A DNA stretch of 64,000 nucleotides, taken from Bacillota bacterium (GTDB lineage Bacteria > Bacillota > Clostridia > Lachnospirales > Lachnospiraceae). Made by a program: the position numbers and the translations under genes. Positions 43,149 to 53,300 of this stretch are shown in pieces (the first letter of the stretch is position 1; each line of letters starts with the position of its first letter). The notes beneath the pieces were generated by a model that was given only the letters and a program-made list of their open reading frames with translations, was not told where the DNA came from and ran no database searches. The stretch lies in NCBI GenBank assembly GCA_023437715.1, contig JAEZFK010000035.1:62001-126000 (forward strand). The letters run 5' to 3'.

Positions 43149-44553
43149 AAGATACCTCCTCATATTCTTCTCTCCTGATTGAATTCCCCTCTGATTCAAT
43201 CACCTCTTTGTACCACTCATAGCTCTTCTTCGGCTTGCGGGCCAGGCCGTTTTTATAATCCACCGCTACCAGCCCATACCGCTTCTCTGTCCCATTTTTC
43301 CAGGAATATAAATCAAAGGGCGACCAGGCGTAATATCCCCTCACGTCGCAGCCCTCTTCCTTTGCATTAAGAACGGCATTGATATGCTGGTTCATAAACT
43401 CGATCCTTTCCCTGTCGTCGATCTGATCTGCACTTTCATCCTCATAAAGGCCTATGCCATTTTCCGTAATATAAATGGGCAAATGGTATTTTTTCCAGCA
43501 GCGTCGGATTCCTTCATAAAGACCCTGGGGAAATATCTCTGTATCCCATTCGGTGTAACGGCTTTCTGTTGGCCTCACCTGCTCAAACCAGCCCTTTATA
43601 ATGGTCTGTGATGTGCCCTTTTCCTGGCTTCCCTTGTTGTTGACAATCAATGTCGTCTCTCCTGCTTCGTAGGGCTTGATCACCACCCTGGCATAATAGT
43701 TCAGCCCCAGAAAATCTACGGTATACCTTTGCATAAGCTCTAAATCCTCCGGAAGAATCATGGACAAATCGCAGCTTTCCGACAGCCTTTCCAGCAGATC
43801 CCCCGGAATCTGTCCCATGGCGGCCACATCCAGAATCCAGTTGTTATAGAAATTCTCGGCATACCGCATGGCAATCTGAGTTTTTACGGTCATATCCACT
43901 CCATAGACCGGTGAAAAGGAATGAACGATTCCGATCTGCCCGTCATAGGCTCCTTCCCGGTAAGCCTTTACCGCCATGGCAGATGCCAGCATCATGTAGT
44001 AGGAGGCAGTTACCGTCTCTTGAAGGTTTTGATGGCCGGGCGGATAGTTGCCAATCAGATAGCCGCTGAAGGTATAATAGCGGGGTTCATTGAAGGTGGT
44101 CCACAGCTTTACCCTGTCTCCAAACCGCTCAAAGCATACCTTGGCAAAATGGGTATAGGCCCCGCAGGTTTCCCGGTTCAGCCATCCGCCCTCGTCCTCC
44201 AGATATTGGGGCAGATCCCAATGAAAAATCGTCACCATGGGAACAATTCCGTAAGAAAGGCAGGTATTAATCAGCCGGTTATAAAAGTCTACCCCCTCCT
44301 CGTTGACCTCCCCCTCCCTGCCGGAAATGATCCTGGGCCAGGCAATGGAGAAGCGGTAGCTGTTCTGCCCTCCCTCTTTCATCATCCGGATGTCTTCCTC
44401 ATAGCGGTGGTAATGGTCGCAGGCCACATCCCCGTTTTCAAGTCCGTTTTCATGTAAGTACTTGTCCCAGTTGGACGGAACCCTGTTCCCCTCTTTAAAA
44501 CCGCCCTCGCATTGATAGGAAGCTGTTGCTCCTCCCCATAAAAATTCTTTCAC
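43129..44553 (-). CDS. 6-phospho-beta-glucosidase, GH1
   Basis: 474 residues. The acid/base Glu is in LWTTFNEPRYY near residue 165 and the nucleophile Glu in LPIYITENGIG near 370. The opening FLWGGATASYQCEGG is typical. Next to a PTS the substrate should be the 6-phosphorylated disaccharide. The start is GTG 44553 behind AGGAGG. It is the first gene of the PTS operon (glucosidase, IIC, IIB, IIA). Confidence 0.93.
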   Translation of the reverse strand: MKEFLWGGATASYQCEGGFKEGNRVPSNWDKYLHENGLENGDVACDHYHRYEEDIRMMKEGGQNSYRFSIAWPRIISGREGEVNEEGVDFYNRLINTCLSYGIVPMVTIFHWDLPQYLEDEGGWLNRETCGAYTHFAKVCFERFGDRVKLWTTFNEPRYYTFSGYLIGNYPPGHQNLQETVTASYYMMLASAMAVKAYREGAYDGQIGIVHSFSPVYGVDMTVKTQIAMRYAENFYNNWILDVAAMGQIPGDLLERLSESCDLSMILPEDLELMQRYTVDFLGLNYYARVVIKPYEAGETTLIVNNKGSQEKGTSQTIIKGWFEQVRPTESRYTEWDTEIFPQGLYEGIRRCWKKYHLPIYITENGIGLYEDESADQIDDRERIEFMNQHINAVLNAKEEGCDVRGYYAWSPFDLYSWKNGTEKRYGLVAVDYKNGLARKPKKSYEWYKEVIESEGNSIRREEYEEVSYGNTIN

Positions 44554-44613
44554 ATTTTTCTCCTCCTGTATTTTGTTGTCCCCATTATATCAACAGCACA
44601 AAATAAAATAAAA

Positions 44614-44647
44614 TCTGATTTTTCCGCCGTGTAACGGAAAAATCAGA
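44614..44647 (-). terminator. Terminator after the LicR-type regulator gene
   Basis: TCTGATTTTTCCG and CGGAAAAATCAGA pair perfectly around eight bases; in the minus direction TTTTATTTTATTTTG follows. It lies between the regulator and the glucosidase gene, and about 20 nt before a TATAAT (44589-44584 on the minus strand) with no good -35, as expected for an activated promoter. It might also act as an antitermination target, though no clear RAT dyad overlaps it. Confidence 0.8.
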
Positions 44648-44701
44648 CTTTCAGGATTTAAAGAGTTATGACCGGCCAGTGAGGCCTTTCTAAATGACTT
44701 T

Positions 44702-46576
44702 CTAAATGAGCAGATCCATGAATTTCCTGCAGTCATTGATCTTAGCCAGCTTATGGATGGTATTGGCCTTAAACAGGTTATCGATCATCACATTGTATAC
44801 AGGAATGATGGTATGGTTCCAGGTGGGAGCCATGGCAAAAAGAAAGATTATCTTTACGTTATACTCTCCCCATGGCAGCTTGTTTTTCAAAATACAGGTA
44901 CAGACCGCCGTCCGCTCCGCATTATTTTCCATGGCATGGGCAAAGGCAAAGCCAGGCTCAAAGGCAGTAGGGGCGATGGCCTCCCGCTGCATCACGCTGT
45001 CATAGAAGCCCTCCCCAACATACCCCTGTTCCTTAAGGTTTCTGCACATGAAAGCAATGGCCTCCTCCCTTGAGTTAAATTCCATATCCGTAAAAAATAA
45101 GGATGGCTTAAACAATGTCTTAAAATATATTTTGATACTGCTCATCTGGTTCTCCCGCACCACGGTCAAAAGCTTTTCTTTCTCATGATAATCAAGAAAA
45201 TTTCTGCACAGGATCACCGTTGCTCCATCCGGGCAGGAAGGCAGAGGAACGGTTGTCAGCACTGCGATAATATCCTTGGGCATATCCTGGGGGTATTGAA
45301 AGATGGAATAGCTGTAAGCGATCCTCAGCCTGCACTCTCCTATCCCGGAAAGCCTCTTGGACACCAGTTCCCCTATCTGTTTTCCAAAAGGATTGATGAG
45401 AGCGACCTTTTTTTCCATTCTGCCCAGATTGGACTCCATGGTGCGGATAAAGTGAATGGTGATCATCCCAATTTCATACTCGCTGATCTCCACCCCTGTA
45501 ATCCGTTTAAAACGGTCTGCAAAATAAATGCTGATATCGTATTCCAAAGGATATTGGGACTTGACACGGGCCAGCACTGGATTGATCAAATATTGTTCAT
45601 TCTTTCTTCGCTGCAAAATTCCATTTAACTGGGCTTCCAGCTCCTTATGGAACTCCTGGTCCCCGGTGAAATCAAAGCCGTATTCCACATTGATTTCAAT
45701 GAGAATCCTGGAAAGAATGGCTTCTGTCTGGCTTCCCTCTTCCTTTGCGTAGTGATAGAAATCATTTCGGAACAGCTTACGGAAATACCGGATTTCATAG
45801 GGATGCAGGGTATGACCAAGCATGTCTTCCAGACCTGCCAGGATTTCCTCTATGCCGTCACAGCCGTCAACGGAAAGTTCTTCCTCAAGGCTTTCTTCCT
45901 CAAAGCTTTCTTCCTCCAGTCCGCAGCCGGCCGCAATTCTCTCCGCCATCACCGCCGTGCCGATCATCAGACGCACAATTGTTATATCGTAAAATTGCTT
46001 TTCTTTCTGAAGGCAGCCTTTCAGAATCAAATCCTTACATTCCGGCATGTTCACATATTCAAAAAAAGGCTGATAGCTTCCCAAATCAAAATACTGGTTT
46101 AAATTGCTGATAATCACATATTGGCTGTAATAATCACGCTTTTCGCTCTCGGAAAGCTCCAGCACCAAAAGGCCGTTTTTCTTGCATATTCTCTTCCTGC
46201 TGCATATGCGCTCCATGGTCCGGTTAATCTGCCCTACCAGCTTTGCCAGCATGGAATCGCTGATGTAAAGCTCATCTGCCAGCTCCAGATAAGGCACCTC
46301 ATGCTCAAATAAAACCCTTCGGACGATTTCCCGTTTAAGGTTTTCCTCTGATTCCAGACCGGAAGCCGCCTCTCCGCTATCCATACTATGGTCCTTTAAA
46401 TAATAGCCCTGTCCCATTCTGGACAGAACTTTTTCCGCCCCCAGCTCTGCATTGATCTCCCTGATATCGTTTCTGACTGTCCTGTCGCTGACATGAAGCA
46501 GCCTGGCGATCTTTTGGGACGTGAGAAATTCGTGCTCTGTCAGCAAATCCCAGATTTTCTTTTGTCTTGATGTCAT
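44702..46576 (-). CDS. BglG/LicR-type PRD-containing transcriptional regulator
   Basis: 624 residues. Domain order: HTH_11/DeoR-like helix at 1-60 (LTSQKIARLLHVSDRTVRND), two PRD domains (about 180-280 and 295-400), an EIIB-like segment (VALINPFGKQIGELVSKRL, about 402) and a C-terminal EIIA-fructose-like domain with the phosphohistidine in PTAFEPGFAFAHAM. It should activate the adjacent PTS operon depending on PTS phosphorylation. The EIIB-like segment lacks the usual Cys. The PRD1 region carries a run of acidic residues encoded by a tandem repeat. GGAGGGG precedes the ATG. Confidence 0.9.
   Translation of the reverse strand: MTSRQKKIWDLLTEHEFLTSQKIARLLHVSDRTVRNDIREINAELGAEKVLSRMGQGYYLKDHSMDSGEAASGLESEENLKREIVRRVLFEHEVPYLELADELYISDSMLAKLVGQINRTMERICSRKRICKKNGLLVLELSESEKRDYYSQYVIISNLNQYFDLGSYQPFFEYVNMPECKDLILKGCLQKEKQFYDITIVRLMIGTAVMAERIAAGCGLEEESFEEESLEEELSVDGCDGIEEILAGLEDMLGHTLHPYEIRYFRKLFRNDFYHYAKEEGSQTEAILSRILIEINVEYGFDFTGDQEFHKELEAQLNGILQRRKNEQYLINPVLARVKSQYPLEYDISIYFADRFKRITGVEISEYEIGMITIHFIRTMESNLGRMEKKVALINPFGKQIGELVSKRLSGIGECRLRIAYSYSIFQYPQDMPKDIIAVLTTVPLPSCPDGATVILCRNFLDYHEKEKLLTVVRENQMSSIKIYFKTLFKPSLFFTDMEFNSREEAIAFMCRNLKEQGYVGEGFYDSVMQREAIAPTAFEPGFAFAHAMENNAERTAVCTCILKNKLPWGEYNVKIIFLFAMAPTWNHTIIPVYNVMIDNLFKANTIHKLAKINDCRKFMDLLI
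45878..45919 (-). repeat. 15-bp tandem repeat in the regulator gene
   Basis: The unit TTCTTCCTCAARGCT (plus strand) is present about 2.8 times. It encodes the acidic stretch LEEESFEEESLEEEL in the regulator, in frame. Confidence 0.8.
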
Positions 46577-46685
46577 TGGTACCCCTCCATGAACATATAA
46601 AACGGCCGTTTGAATGATTTCGTTTCATTATAACATACATCAAGATCCTGACAAGCCATTAAATCTTTCCATAGTTTTGCAAAAA

Positions 46686-46726
46686 GCCGCGCCGGAAGCC
46701 TGAATTTCTCAAGCACCGGCGCAGCC
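46686..46726 (-). terminator. Terminator of the chemoreceptor gene
   Basis: GGCTGCGCCGG and CCGGCGCGGC (minus strand) pair around 20 nt and are followed by TTTTTG. Confidence 0.8.
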
Positions 46727-46741
46727 CCTTAAATATTTCCA

Positions 46742-49003
46742 TTAATATTTGCTGTCATATTTGCTGCCTGTCACATAATCATCGTCCGGGTATACCGGAA
46801 AGCCCACGGCCCCATAGGTGGTGACCCTTTTTCCTTCGTCTCTCAGCTTAAATCTGCTTACCAGGCTCTTTAGCATCTGGCCCTGCCCTGAAAGCTCTTC
46901 GCTGGCCGCCGCACTTTCCTCTGCCGTTGCAGAATTGGTTTGTACTACGGCTGATATCTGTTCAAGCCCTGCTGCAATCTGGGTAACCGCATAGGATTCT
47001 TCCTCTGAGGCCTTTGCGATCTGACGGACCTTTTCGTCCACACTTTTGGATGTATCCACAACGCTGTGAAGAGATACAGCTGTCTTATCCGCCAGCAGCC
47101 TGCCCTTTTCAATTGCTTCCACCGTGGTTTCAATCAGCGCTGTGGTATTCTTGGCAGCCTCGGCGGATTTTCCTGCAAGGCTGCGCACCTCGTCCGCCAC
47201 CACGGAAAATCCCTTGCCTGCCTCGCCTGCACGGGCCGCTTCCACAGCTGCATTTAAAGCAAGAATATTCGTCTGAAAAGCGATGTCGTCAATGGTCCTG
47301 ATAATTTTTCCGATCTCCCGGGAGTTGCCGGTGATTTCTTCCATTGCCCTCATCAGCTGCTCCATGTTCCGGTTGCTTTCCTCAACCTCTCCTCCTGCTT
47401 CCTCCGACAGATGGCTCGCCTGCCGGGCATTGTCCGCATTGTTCTTAATTCTGTCGGAAATTTCCGTTATGGTGGAGGTAAGCTCTTCCACAGAGCTTGC
47501 CTGCTCCGCCGCTCCCTGGCTGAGAGTCTGTGCGCTTGCTGACACCTGATCCGCTCCTGTGGATACCTGGTCGGAAGCAGTGTTGATTTCCACAAGGGTA
47601 TTGCTCAAATTAAAGTTAATGGTTTTTACTGCGGTCAATATCTCATGATAATCTCCCACGTATTTATCTTCATATTTCGTATCGACCCTGAAATTACCTC
47701 TGCTCATTTCCTCCAATAAATAACTGATATCCCCGATAATGGTCTTCAGATTTTCCGCCATCTCCAGAAATGTCCTGGAAAGGACTCCGATTTCATCATT
47801 GCTTTGGGTGTCCACCTGTATGGTGAGATTTCCGGAAGCGATTTCCGATGCAGCGGAAACCACCCCGTTAATGGGTTTCAGCGTCTTTCTGAGAACAATG
47901 ATAACGATTGCAACCACAATTACCAGCGACAATATGGAAACAACCGCAATCGCAGCCGTCAGCTCATTGATGCTTTTGTTCATGTCGGACGTATCCAATA
48001 CGGTCTGGGCCCACCAATGGGTTCCTTCCACGTCAATGGGATAGAAAAACCGGGACACCTTATGTCCATCCTCACGTACAGTGGTGCATGAAAAGGCCTT
48101 TCCGGCAGCCGCTCCGTCGGTAATCTTTTTCATATCATTTGAATCTTTTATGGATTCAGAAAGATTTTGGCCGATATTCTCGGCAGATTTGCTGTCATAT
48201 ACCGTAGTAAAATCATCGGTGAGAATTCCCACGTAAAGCGTTTTATAGTCCTCGGAGGCAGTGGTTATATTGCTGAAATGTCCAACGTCAATATCCGCTA
48301 CAATAACTCCCTGAAACTCATTTTTATATACAATGGGATATACCGCGGTAATCATGGTAGTTCCCTGGTACAGATCAGGTTTTGTAAAATAAGGTTTCTG
48401 GTTTTCTTTGGCAGGCTTGTAATATTCTTTCTCGCTGTACTCACTGTATTTTCCGAAAGACTCCGCCTTTTTATTGGCAGCATCCTCTCTGTTCACATAT
48501 AACGCGTAGTCTTCTATATTTTTATCAAATTTGCCGGGCTCGAAAAAGACGCCGAAGCCAATGATATCCTCATCCGCTACAACTGCGGAGCACATGCTGT
48601 TAATCAGATAGTTTTCTATTTCAATGCTGAGATCGGACATTTCCGTATTATATACCGCGCTTTTTACCTTGACGTTTTCGGGAGAAGAGATAACCGCGGT
48701 TCCCTGGTCATATGACTTTATGATGTAATCCTGCATCGCTGTCGCCTGTTTTGACGCGGAATCCAGAATCTCCTGCACCTGGTTTCCATTTGCATGGGCC
48801 AGATTTGTGAGCTCTGCCCGGACAGCGCTGCCTGTGGCTCCGCCTGACATAGTGACAGTTATAATACTTAAAACGGCAAAAACTACAAGCAGCACAGCCG
48901 TAATCACGATTGCAAATTTTTCTGAAATTCTCCTGAACTTATTTCGCTGTATGGTTCTTTGTCCAATTTTCATGTCAATTTTCCTCGCATTTTTATTTTT
49001 CAA
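46742..49003 (-). CDS. Methyl-accepting chemotaxis protein with extracellular dCache-type sensor
   Basis: 753 residues. One membrane helix near 27-55, an extracellular part of about 290 residues with dCache-like features (YVNREDAANK, VIVADIDVGHFSNI), a second helix (SILSLVIVVAIVIIVL) near 355, then HAMP and a signalling domain whose hairpin tip is DEVRSLAGKSAEAAKNT with AFQTNILALNAAVEAARAGE upstream. Two starts compete: TTG 49003 with AGGAG and ATG 48973 with GAGG; both keep the same membrane topology. The ligand is unknown. The C-terminal tail (DDDYVTGSKYDSKY) is unusual. No other chemotaxis gene is nearby. Confidence 0.9.
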   Translation of the reverse strand: MKNKNARKIDMKIGQRTIQRNKFRRISEKFAIVITAVLLVVFAVLSIITVTMSGGATGSAVRAELTNLAHANGNQVQEILDSASKQATAMQDYIIKSYDQGTAVISSPENVKVKSAVYNTEMSDLSIEIENYLINSMCSAVVADEDIIGFGVFFEPGKFDKNIEDYALYVNREDAANKKAESFGKYSEYSEKEYYKPAKENQKPYFTKPDLYQGTTMITAVYPIVYKNEFQGVIVADIDVGHFSNITTASEDYKTLYVGILTDDFTTVYDSKSAENIGQNLSESIKDSNDMKKITDGAAAGKAFSCTTVREDGHKVSRFFYPIDVEGTHWWAQTVLDTSDMNKSINELTAAIAVVSILSLVIVVAIVIIVLRKTLKPINGVVSAASEIASGNLTIQVDTQSNDEIGVLSRTFLEMAENLKTIIGDISYLLEEMSRGNFRVDTKYEDKYVGDYHEILTAVKTINFNLSNTLVEINTASDQVSTGADQVSASAQTLSQGAAEQASSVEELTSTITEISDRIKNNADNARQASHLSEEAGGEVEESNRNMEQLMRAMEEITGNSREIGKIIRTIDDIAFQTNILALNAAVEAARAGEAGKGFSVVADEVRSLAGKSAEAAKNTTALIETTVEAIEKGRLLADKTAVSLHSVVDTSKSVDEKVRQIAKASEEESYAVTQIAAGLEQISAVVQTNSATAEESAAASEELSGQGQMLKSLVSRFKLRDEGKRVTTYGAVGFPVYPDDDYVTGSKYDSKY

Positions 49004-49106
49004 AAGGTTCTCCTGTTTCTACAAGACTCCACCCATTGGATACGACCCTTTTGACCCACTTTTAACATTGCTGCAAATTCCAATTCCTGAAATATATTGA
49101 TTTGAT

Positions 49107-49241
49107 TCAGGCGGCCTCACAATCCACATGAGCGCCATTTAACTCATAAGCATGATCTTCCGGTTTTGCACATACATTTAAATCGCTTTCATTATTGAAT
49201 ACCTCCACTTCTCCATCTCCCCCTGTAATCCTTTCCTGCAT
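49107..49241 (-). CDS. Possible small protein (44 aa)
   Basis: The frame starts MQERITGGDGEVEV and ends ELNGAHVDCEAA. Its composition (acidic, two Cys) looks like protein rather than noise, but no good ribosome site precedes the ATG and I recognise no family. It may be a gene remnant. Confidence 0.25.
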   Translation of the reverse strand: MQERITGGDGEVEVFNNESDLNVCAKPEDHAYELNGAHVDCEAA

Positions 49242-49285
49242 CGATTAAATCTTTTAAATATTTTTATGGTCTGTCCGCCCGGCAA

Positions 49286-49444
49286 CAAAAAGGTACACCT
49301 TTTTATCAAATGAAAACAGCCTAAAAATACTATGTATATTATAAGCACTATTTTGACAAAATACAACATATTTTGCACATATTCTTCTTATTTTCTTTAC
49401 ATTTTGCCAGTGATACTAAGGTGTACCTTTTTATCAAATAATCT
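49286..49444. repeat. Two direct copies of a palindromic element
   Basis: Copy 1 contains AAAAAGGT-AC-ACCTTTTT, copy 2 contains TAAGGT-GT-ACCTTTTT; both continue with ATCAAAT. The common 20-base core GGT(A/G)(C/T)ACC plus TTTTTATCAAAT matches at 18 of 20 positions. The copies are about 137 bp apart in the same orientation, 180-310 bp before the serine recombinase start. Confidence 0.7.
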
Positions 49445-49621
49445 GCCAATGTAACTCCCATATTGTATACAGAAATGCCCGGTGAACCAAACATTTCTCA
49501 CTCATCCGTTTTTCATTTTTATATTTTGACCTGAAGGCTATTCTTTTCATAAATACGAATAATAAAGTAGAATAAACCCCTGACCTCATGCCATAATTAA
49601 GAATGACAGGAGGTTATTTTT

Positions 49622-50233
49622 ATGAAGAATTTTTATGGGTATATGAGGGTTTCCTCACTAGATCAGAATATTGAGCGGCAAAAAGTGGAGCTTGTGCGGT
49701 GGGGCATTATTGACAAGAACATATTTTGTGATAAATTGTCGGGGAAGGATTTTAACAGACCTCAATATCAGAAGTTAAAAAGAAAGCTGAAAAAAGGGGA
49801 TGTACTTGTTGTAAAAAGCATTGACCGTCTGGGAAGAAATTACGATGACATACAGGAAGAATGGCGGGAAATTGTGAAAACAAGAAAAGCCGATATCGTA
49901 ATCCTGGACATGCCCATTCTGGATACGAGGACAAATAAGGACCTGATCGGCACTCTCATATCCGATATTGTCCTGCAGCTCCTTTCCTACGTGGCCCAGG
50001 CGGAGCGTGAAAACATCAAGCAGCGCCAGGCGGAAGGAATCGCCATTGCCAAAGCAAAGGGAAAGCATCTGGGACGTTTCCCAACTCCCATTCCCGAAGA
50101 GTTTTACCCGGTTTACGAGAAATGGCAGAAACGGACTTACACCCTTGAAACCGCAAGCAGGGAACTGGACGTCACGGTCAGCCAGTTCCGGACAATGATT
50201 AAAAAACACCGGTCAAAAGAAAAAACTTCATGA
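49622..50233 (+). CDS. Small serine recombinase (resolvase/invertase family)
   Basis: 203 residues. The catalytic serine is S11 in YGYMRVSSLDQN, with the arginine region in VKSIDRLGRNYDDIQ and the long E-helix VLQLLSYVAQAERENIKQRQ. A C-terminal HTH follows (LETASRELDVTVSQFRTMI). AGGAGG precedes the ATG. It recombines DNA at specific short sites. No transposase, invertible segment or phage genes are adjacent, so it may be a domesticated gene or a relic; the palindromes upstream could be its sites. Confidence 0.9.
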   Translation: MKNFYGYMRVSSLDQNIERQKVELVRWGIIDKNIFCDKLSGKDFNRPQYQKLKRKLKKGDVLVVKSIDRLGRNYDDIQEEWREIVKTRKADIVILDMPILDTRTNKDLIGTLISDIVLQLLSYVAQAERENIKQRQAEGIAIAKAKGKHLGRFPTPIPEEFYPVYEKWQKRTYTLETASRELDVTVSQFRTMIKKHRSKEKTS

Positions 50234-50257
50234 GATAAATGTTTTATAGTAAAAAAA

Positions 50258-50295
50258 CAGGCAGAGCCGCCGAATTCTATCAACGGTCCTGCCTG
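50258..50295 (-). terminator. Terminator of the beta-galactosidase gene
   Basis: CAGGCAG and CTGCCTG pair with a further inner stem; in the minus direction TTTTTTT follows. It lies 24 nt past the lacZ-like stop. Confidence 0.8.
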
Positions 50296-50318
50296 GTATG
50301 GCAACGACAAGCTTTAAT

Positions 50319-53300
50319 TCAAATATCTTCTTTCCCCGGAACCAGCCTCACTTCAAACGTAAATTCCTCCTCATCAAACCGGTATTTTTTCAAAAGCTCC
50401 GGCCCACAGCTTGCAGAGCCGATCCCGTCCTGTCGGTAATCCAGGCAGAGGACCGTACATCTGGATGGAATCAGTTCATAGTTATGTGCCTTTTCTGCCA
50501 GCTCCTCCTGAGTATAAACCGAGGCCTGGAAAGAAAATGCTTTTTCTGAAACCGCCGAAAGGGAGGTTCTTTTGCCTTTTACTGTCACAAAGTCACAATC
50601 GCTCCGGCTCCCGTTTTCCTGAGGTCTTAAGTAATCCTCGTGCATTTCCTTCACCCCTGAGGTAAATAACCCGTGATAGCTGGCCCTTCGCTTATCCATA
50701 TAGTTTTCCACCGGTCCAAGACCGTAATAGGTAACCCTGTCCATAGCCTTTGGGAGGAAGAGGCGAAGACCGAATCTGGGAAGCTCCGGGAATTCCCCGT
50801 CCTTTTTCACATCCAGCTTCCCATCCACAATGCCGTCCTTTCCGATGGTCCACAGGGCCTCCACCGTAAGAATTCTTTGGATAACTGCTGCTGTAACAGA
50901 CAGAACGGTCTTTATCTCCACCCGGCCATTCTTTACCTCACAAAAGGTTTCGTAAGCTCTGGATATGGCACGGTCATAACCTGCCTCTTTCCATTCGTTC
51001 TTTATATATCTGTCATTATCCGTAGGAGCTCTCCAGATGTTATATTCCATAGGCCGCTCAATAATCGCTGCATTTTCAAAGACCATATCCACAAAGCATC
51101 CGGTCAGCTTATTATAGGTATAGGCAAAATGCTCCCCATTTACAAAAAGGTAACGGTCATCCTCCCGTATCTCAAAACCGGCCCTTTCGCCTGTTCCGGC
51201 CTCTGACGGCTTTAACAGCGAAACCGCAGTCTGGTTTCTTCCGTCTTCATTTTTAAGAAGGATTTCCTCAAAGCCTAAAAGGTCTCCCGCTTCCAAAAGC
51301 GCCGTCTTTTTTCTTAAGAAAAAGCTGAGCTTTAAATAGCATTTTCCTGCTGCCGGAACCTCAAAGTCCAGGGAGATTTTCCCCTCACCGTGAGGACCAA
51401 TATCCGGTACAGAATCACCGTCGAGAACACCCTTTGCAGTCACTTTCCCATCAGAGGTCACCTCAAAGGCGAGAACCGCATAATCCTTAAGGCTGACAAA
51501 ATCCATATAGTTGTGAAGCATCAGCTCTTTTTTCTCCTGGTCAAAGGACACCACTCTTGCAGGGCGGTACACATTTTTAAATTCCTTTAATCCGGTGTGG
51601 GGTCTCCGGTCCGGATACACCAGTCCATCCATGCAGAAATTGCCGTCATGGGGATATTCCCCGTGATCTCCGCCGTAAAGGTACATGGGCTTTCCATCCA
51701 GGGTTCTTCCCTGGTAAATGGCATGGTCGCACCATTCCCACACAAAACCGCCGCAGACTGTATCATACTGCTGGAACACCTGGAAATAATCTTCCAGATC
51801 CCCCGGTCCGTTGCCCATGGCATGGCTGTATTCACAGAGGATAAAGGGCTTTCCAGCATTTCTCCCCACATATTCATGGATTTCTTCCAGGCGGGGATAC
51901 ATACGGCTGTATAAATCCAGATTGTCAAAATGATAGGTCTTGCCGGATGCACGGTAACGGGCCGCCTCATAATGGGTGAGCCGGGAAGAATCAAATTCCT
52001 TGGTCCAGGCTAAGGCTGCCTCAAAGGTACATCCGAAGGAGCATTCATTTCCCATGGACCAGATGACTACGGACGGACGGTTCTTATCCCGCTCTACCAG
52101 CCGTCTGGTCCGGTCGACCGTGGCTTCAATGAATTCAGGGTTGTCGGCAATGGCCTCGTTCCAGCGTTCCACTCTGGATTTTACAGAGCGGTCTTTCCGG
52201 TAAACGTCTTCCGTACCATGACTTTCGTTGTCCGCCTCGTCAATGACATAAAATCCGTACTCATCATACAGATGATAAAACTGCGGCGCATTGGGATAGT
52301 GGCTGGTGCGGATGGCATTGACATTGTGCTCTTTCATGAGCCTTAAGTCCCTTTTCATCTGTTCCATGGTGATGACAAAACCGGTCACAGGGTCGCTGTC
52401 ATGGCGGTTGACCCCATGAAACTTGATTTTCTCCCCGTTAAAATAAAGCACGCCGTCCTTGACGCAAATCTCCCGGATTCCCAGGCGGTCAACGATCACT
52501 TCATTTTCACTTTCCAGAACCACTGTGTAAAGATAAGGCTGTTCTGCATTCCAGAGCACGGGATTTTCTATGGTCAGAAGAATTTTTCCGTCCCGGGCAG
52601 TTCCTTCCCATTCTGCAGCCGGTTCTCCCTTACTGTCGTAAATCCTCACATTCAGAGGAACTTCTTTTCCAAAATAGGTGACAGCTGCCTGAACAGTCGC
52701 CTTATTCTCTTTCAGGGTAGTTGTTAAAAAATAGTCAAAGATGCCTGCCTCCGGCCTTTTTAACAAATAAACATCCCGGAAAATACCGGTCATGCGGAAT
52801 TTATCCTGATCCTCCATATAGCTTCCGTCACACCATTTCAAAACAAGAACCGCAAGGGTATTTTCCCCTTCCCGGATATACTCTGTCACATCAAATTCGC
52901 TGGTGGAATGAGATACCTGGCTGTAGCCCACATAGCTTCCGTTAAGCCAGAGATAAAAGCAGGAGTCCACCCCCTCAAAATTTAAGTAAGCCCTGGGAGC
53001 TTTCCCATCCCTCTCATAGACAAAATGATGGACATAGGCTCCGCACGGATTTTCCGCAGGCACATAAGGCGGGTCCATGGGAAATGGATAACGGACATTG
53101 GTGTACTGCTGCTTATCATAGCCGTAATTCTGGAAGCAGCCTGGAACCGGGATTTCATCATAGCCGGAGATGTCATAGCCTTCTGAGAAAAATTCTTCTT
53201 TTACGTCGTAAATGCTGTCATAATAACGGAATTTCCAGTTTCCGTTTAAGAGCTGGAACCTGTCGGAACGGGTTCTGTTTTCCGTAAGGTCAAAAAGCCT

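Larger units (their letters stand above)
49004..49621. other. 618-bp region upstream of the chemoreceptor and recombinase genes
   Basis: It holds a 44-codon minus-strand frame (49107-49241) and two near-identical palindromic elements (49286-49310 and 49421-49444). The rest is AT-rich with no clear gene. Both flanking genes point away from the region, so it must hold their promoters. Confidence 0.5.

Noticed and set aside
49178..49378. 66-codon hydrophobic frame in the region upstream of the chemoreceptor
   Set aside because: It is low-complexity AT-rich sequence without a ribosome site, overlapping the palindromic elements.
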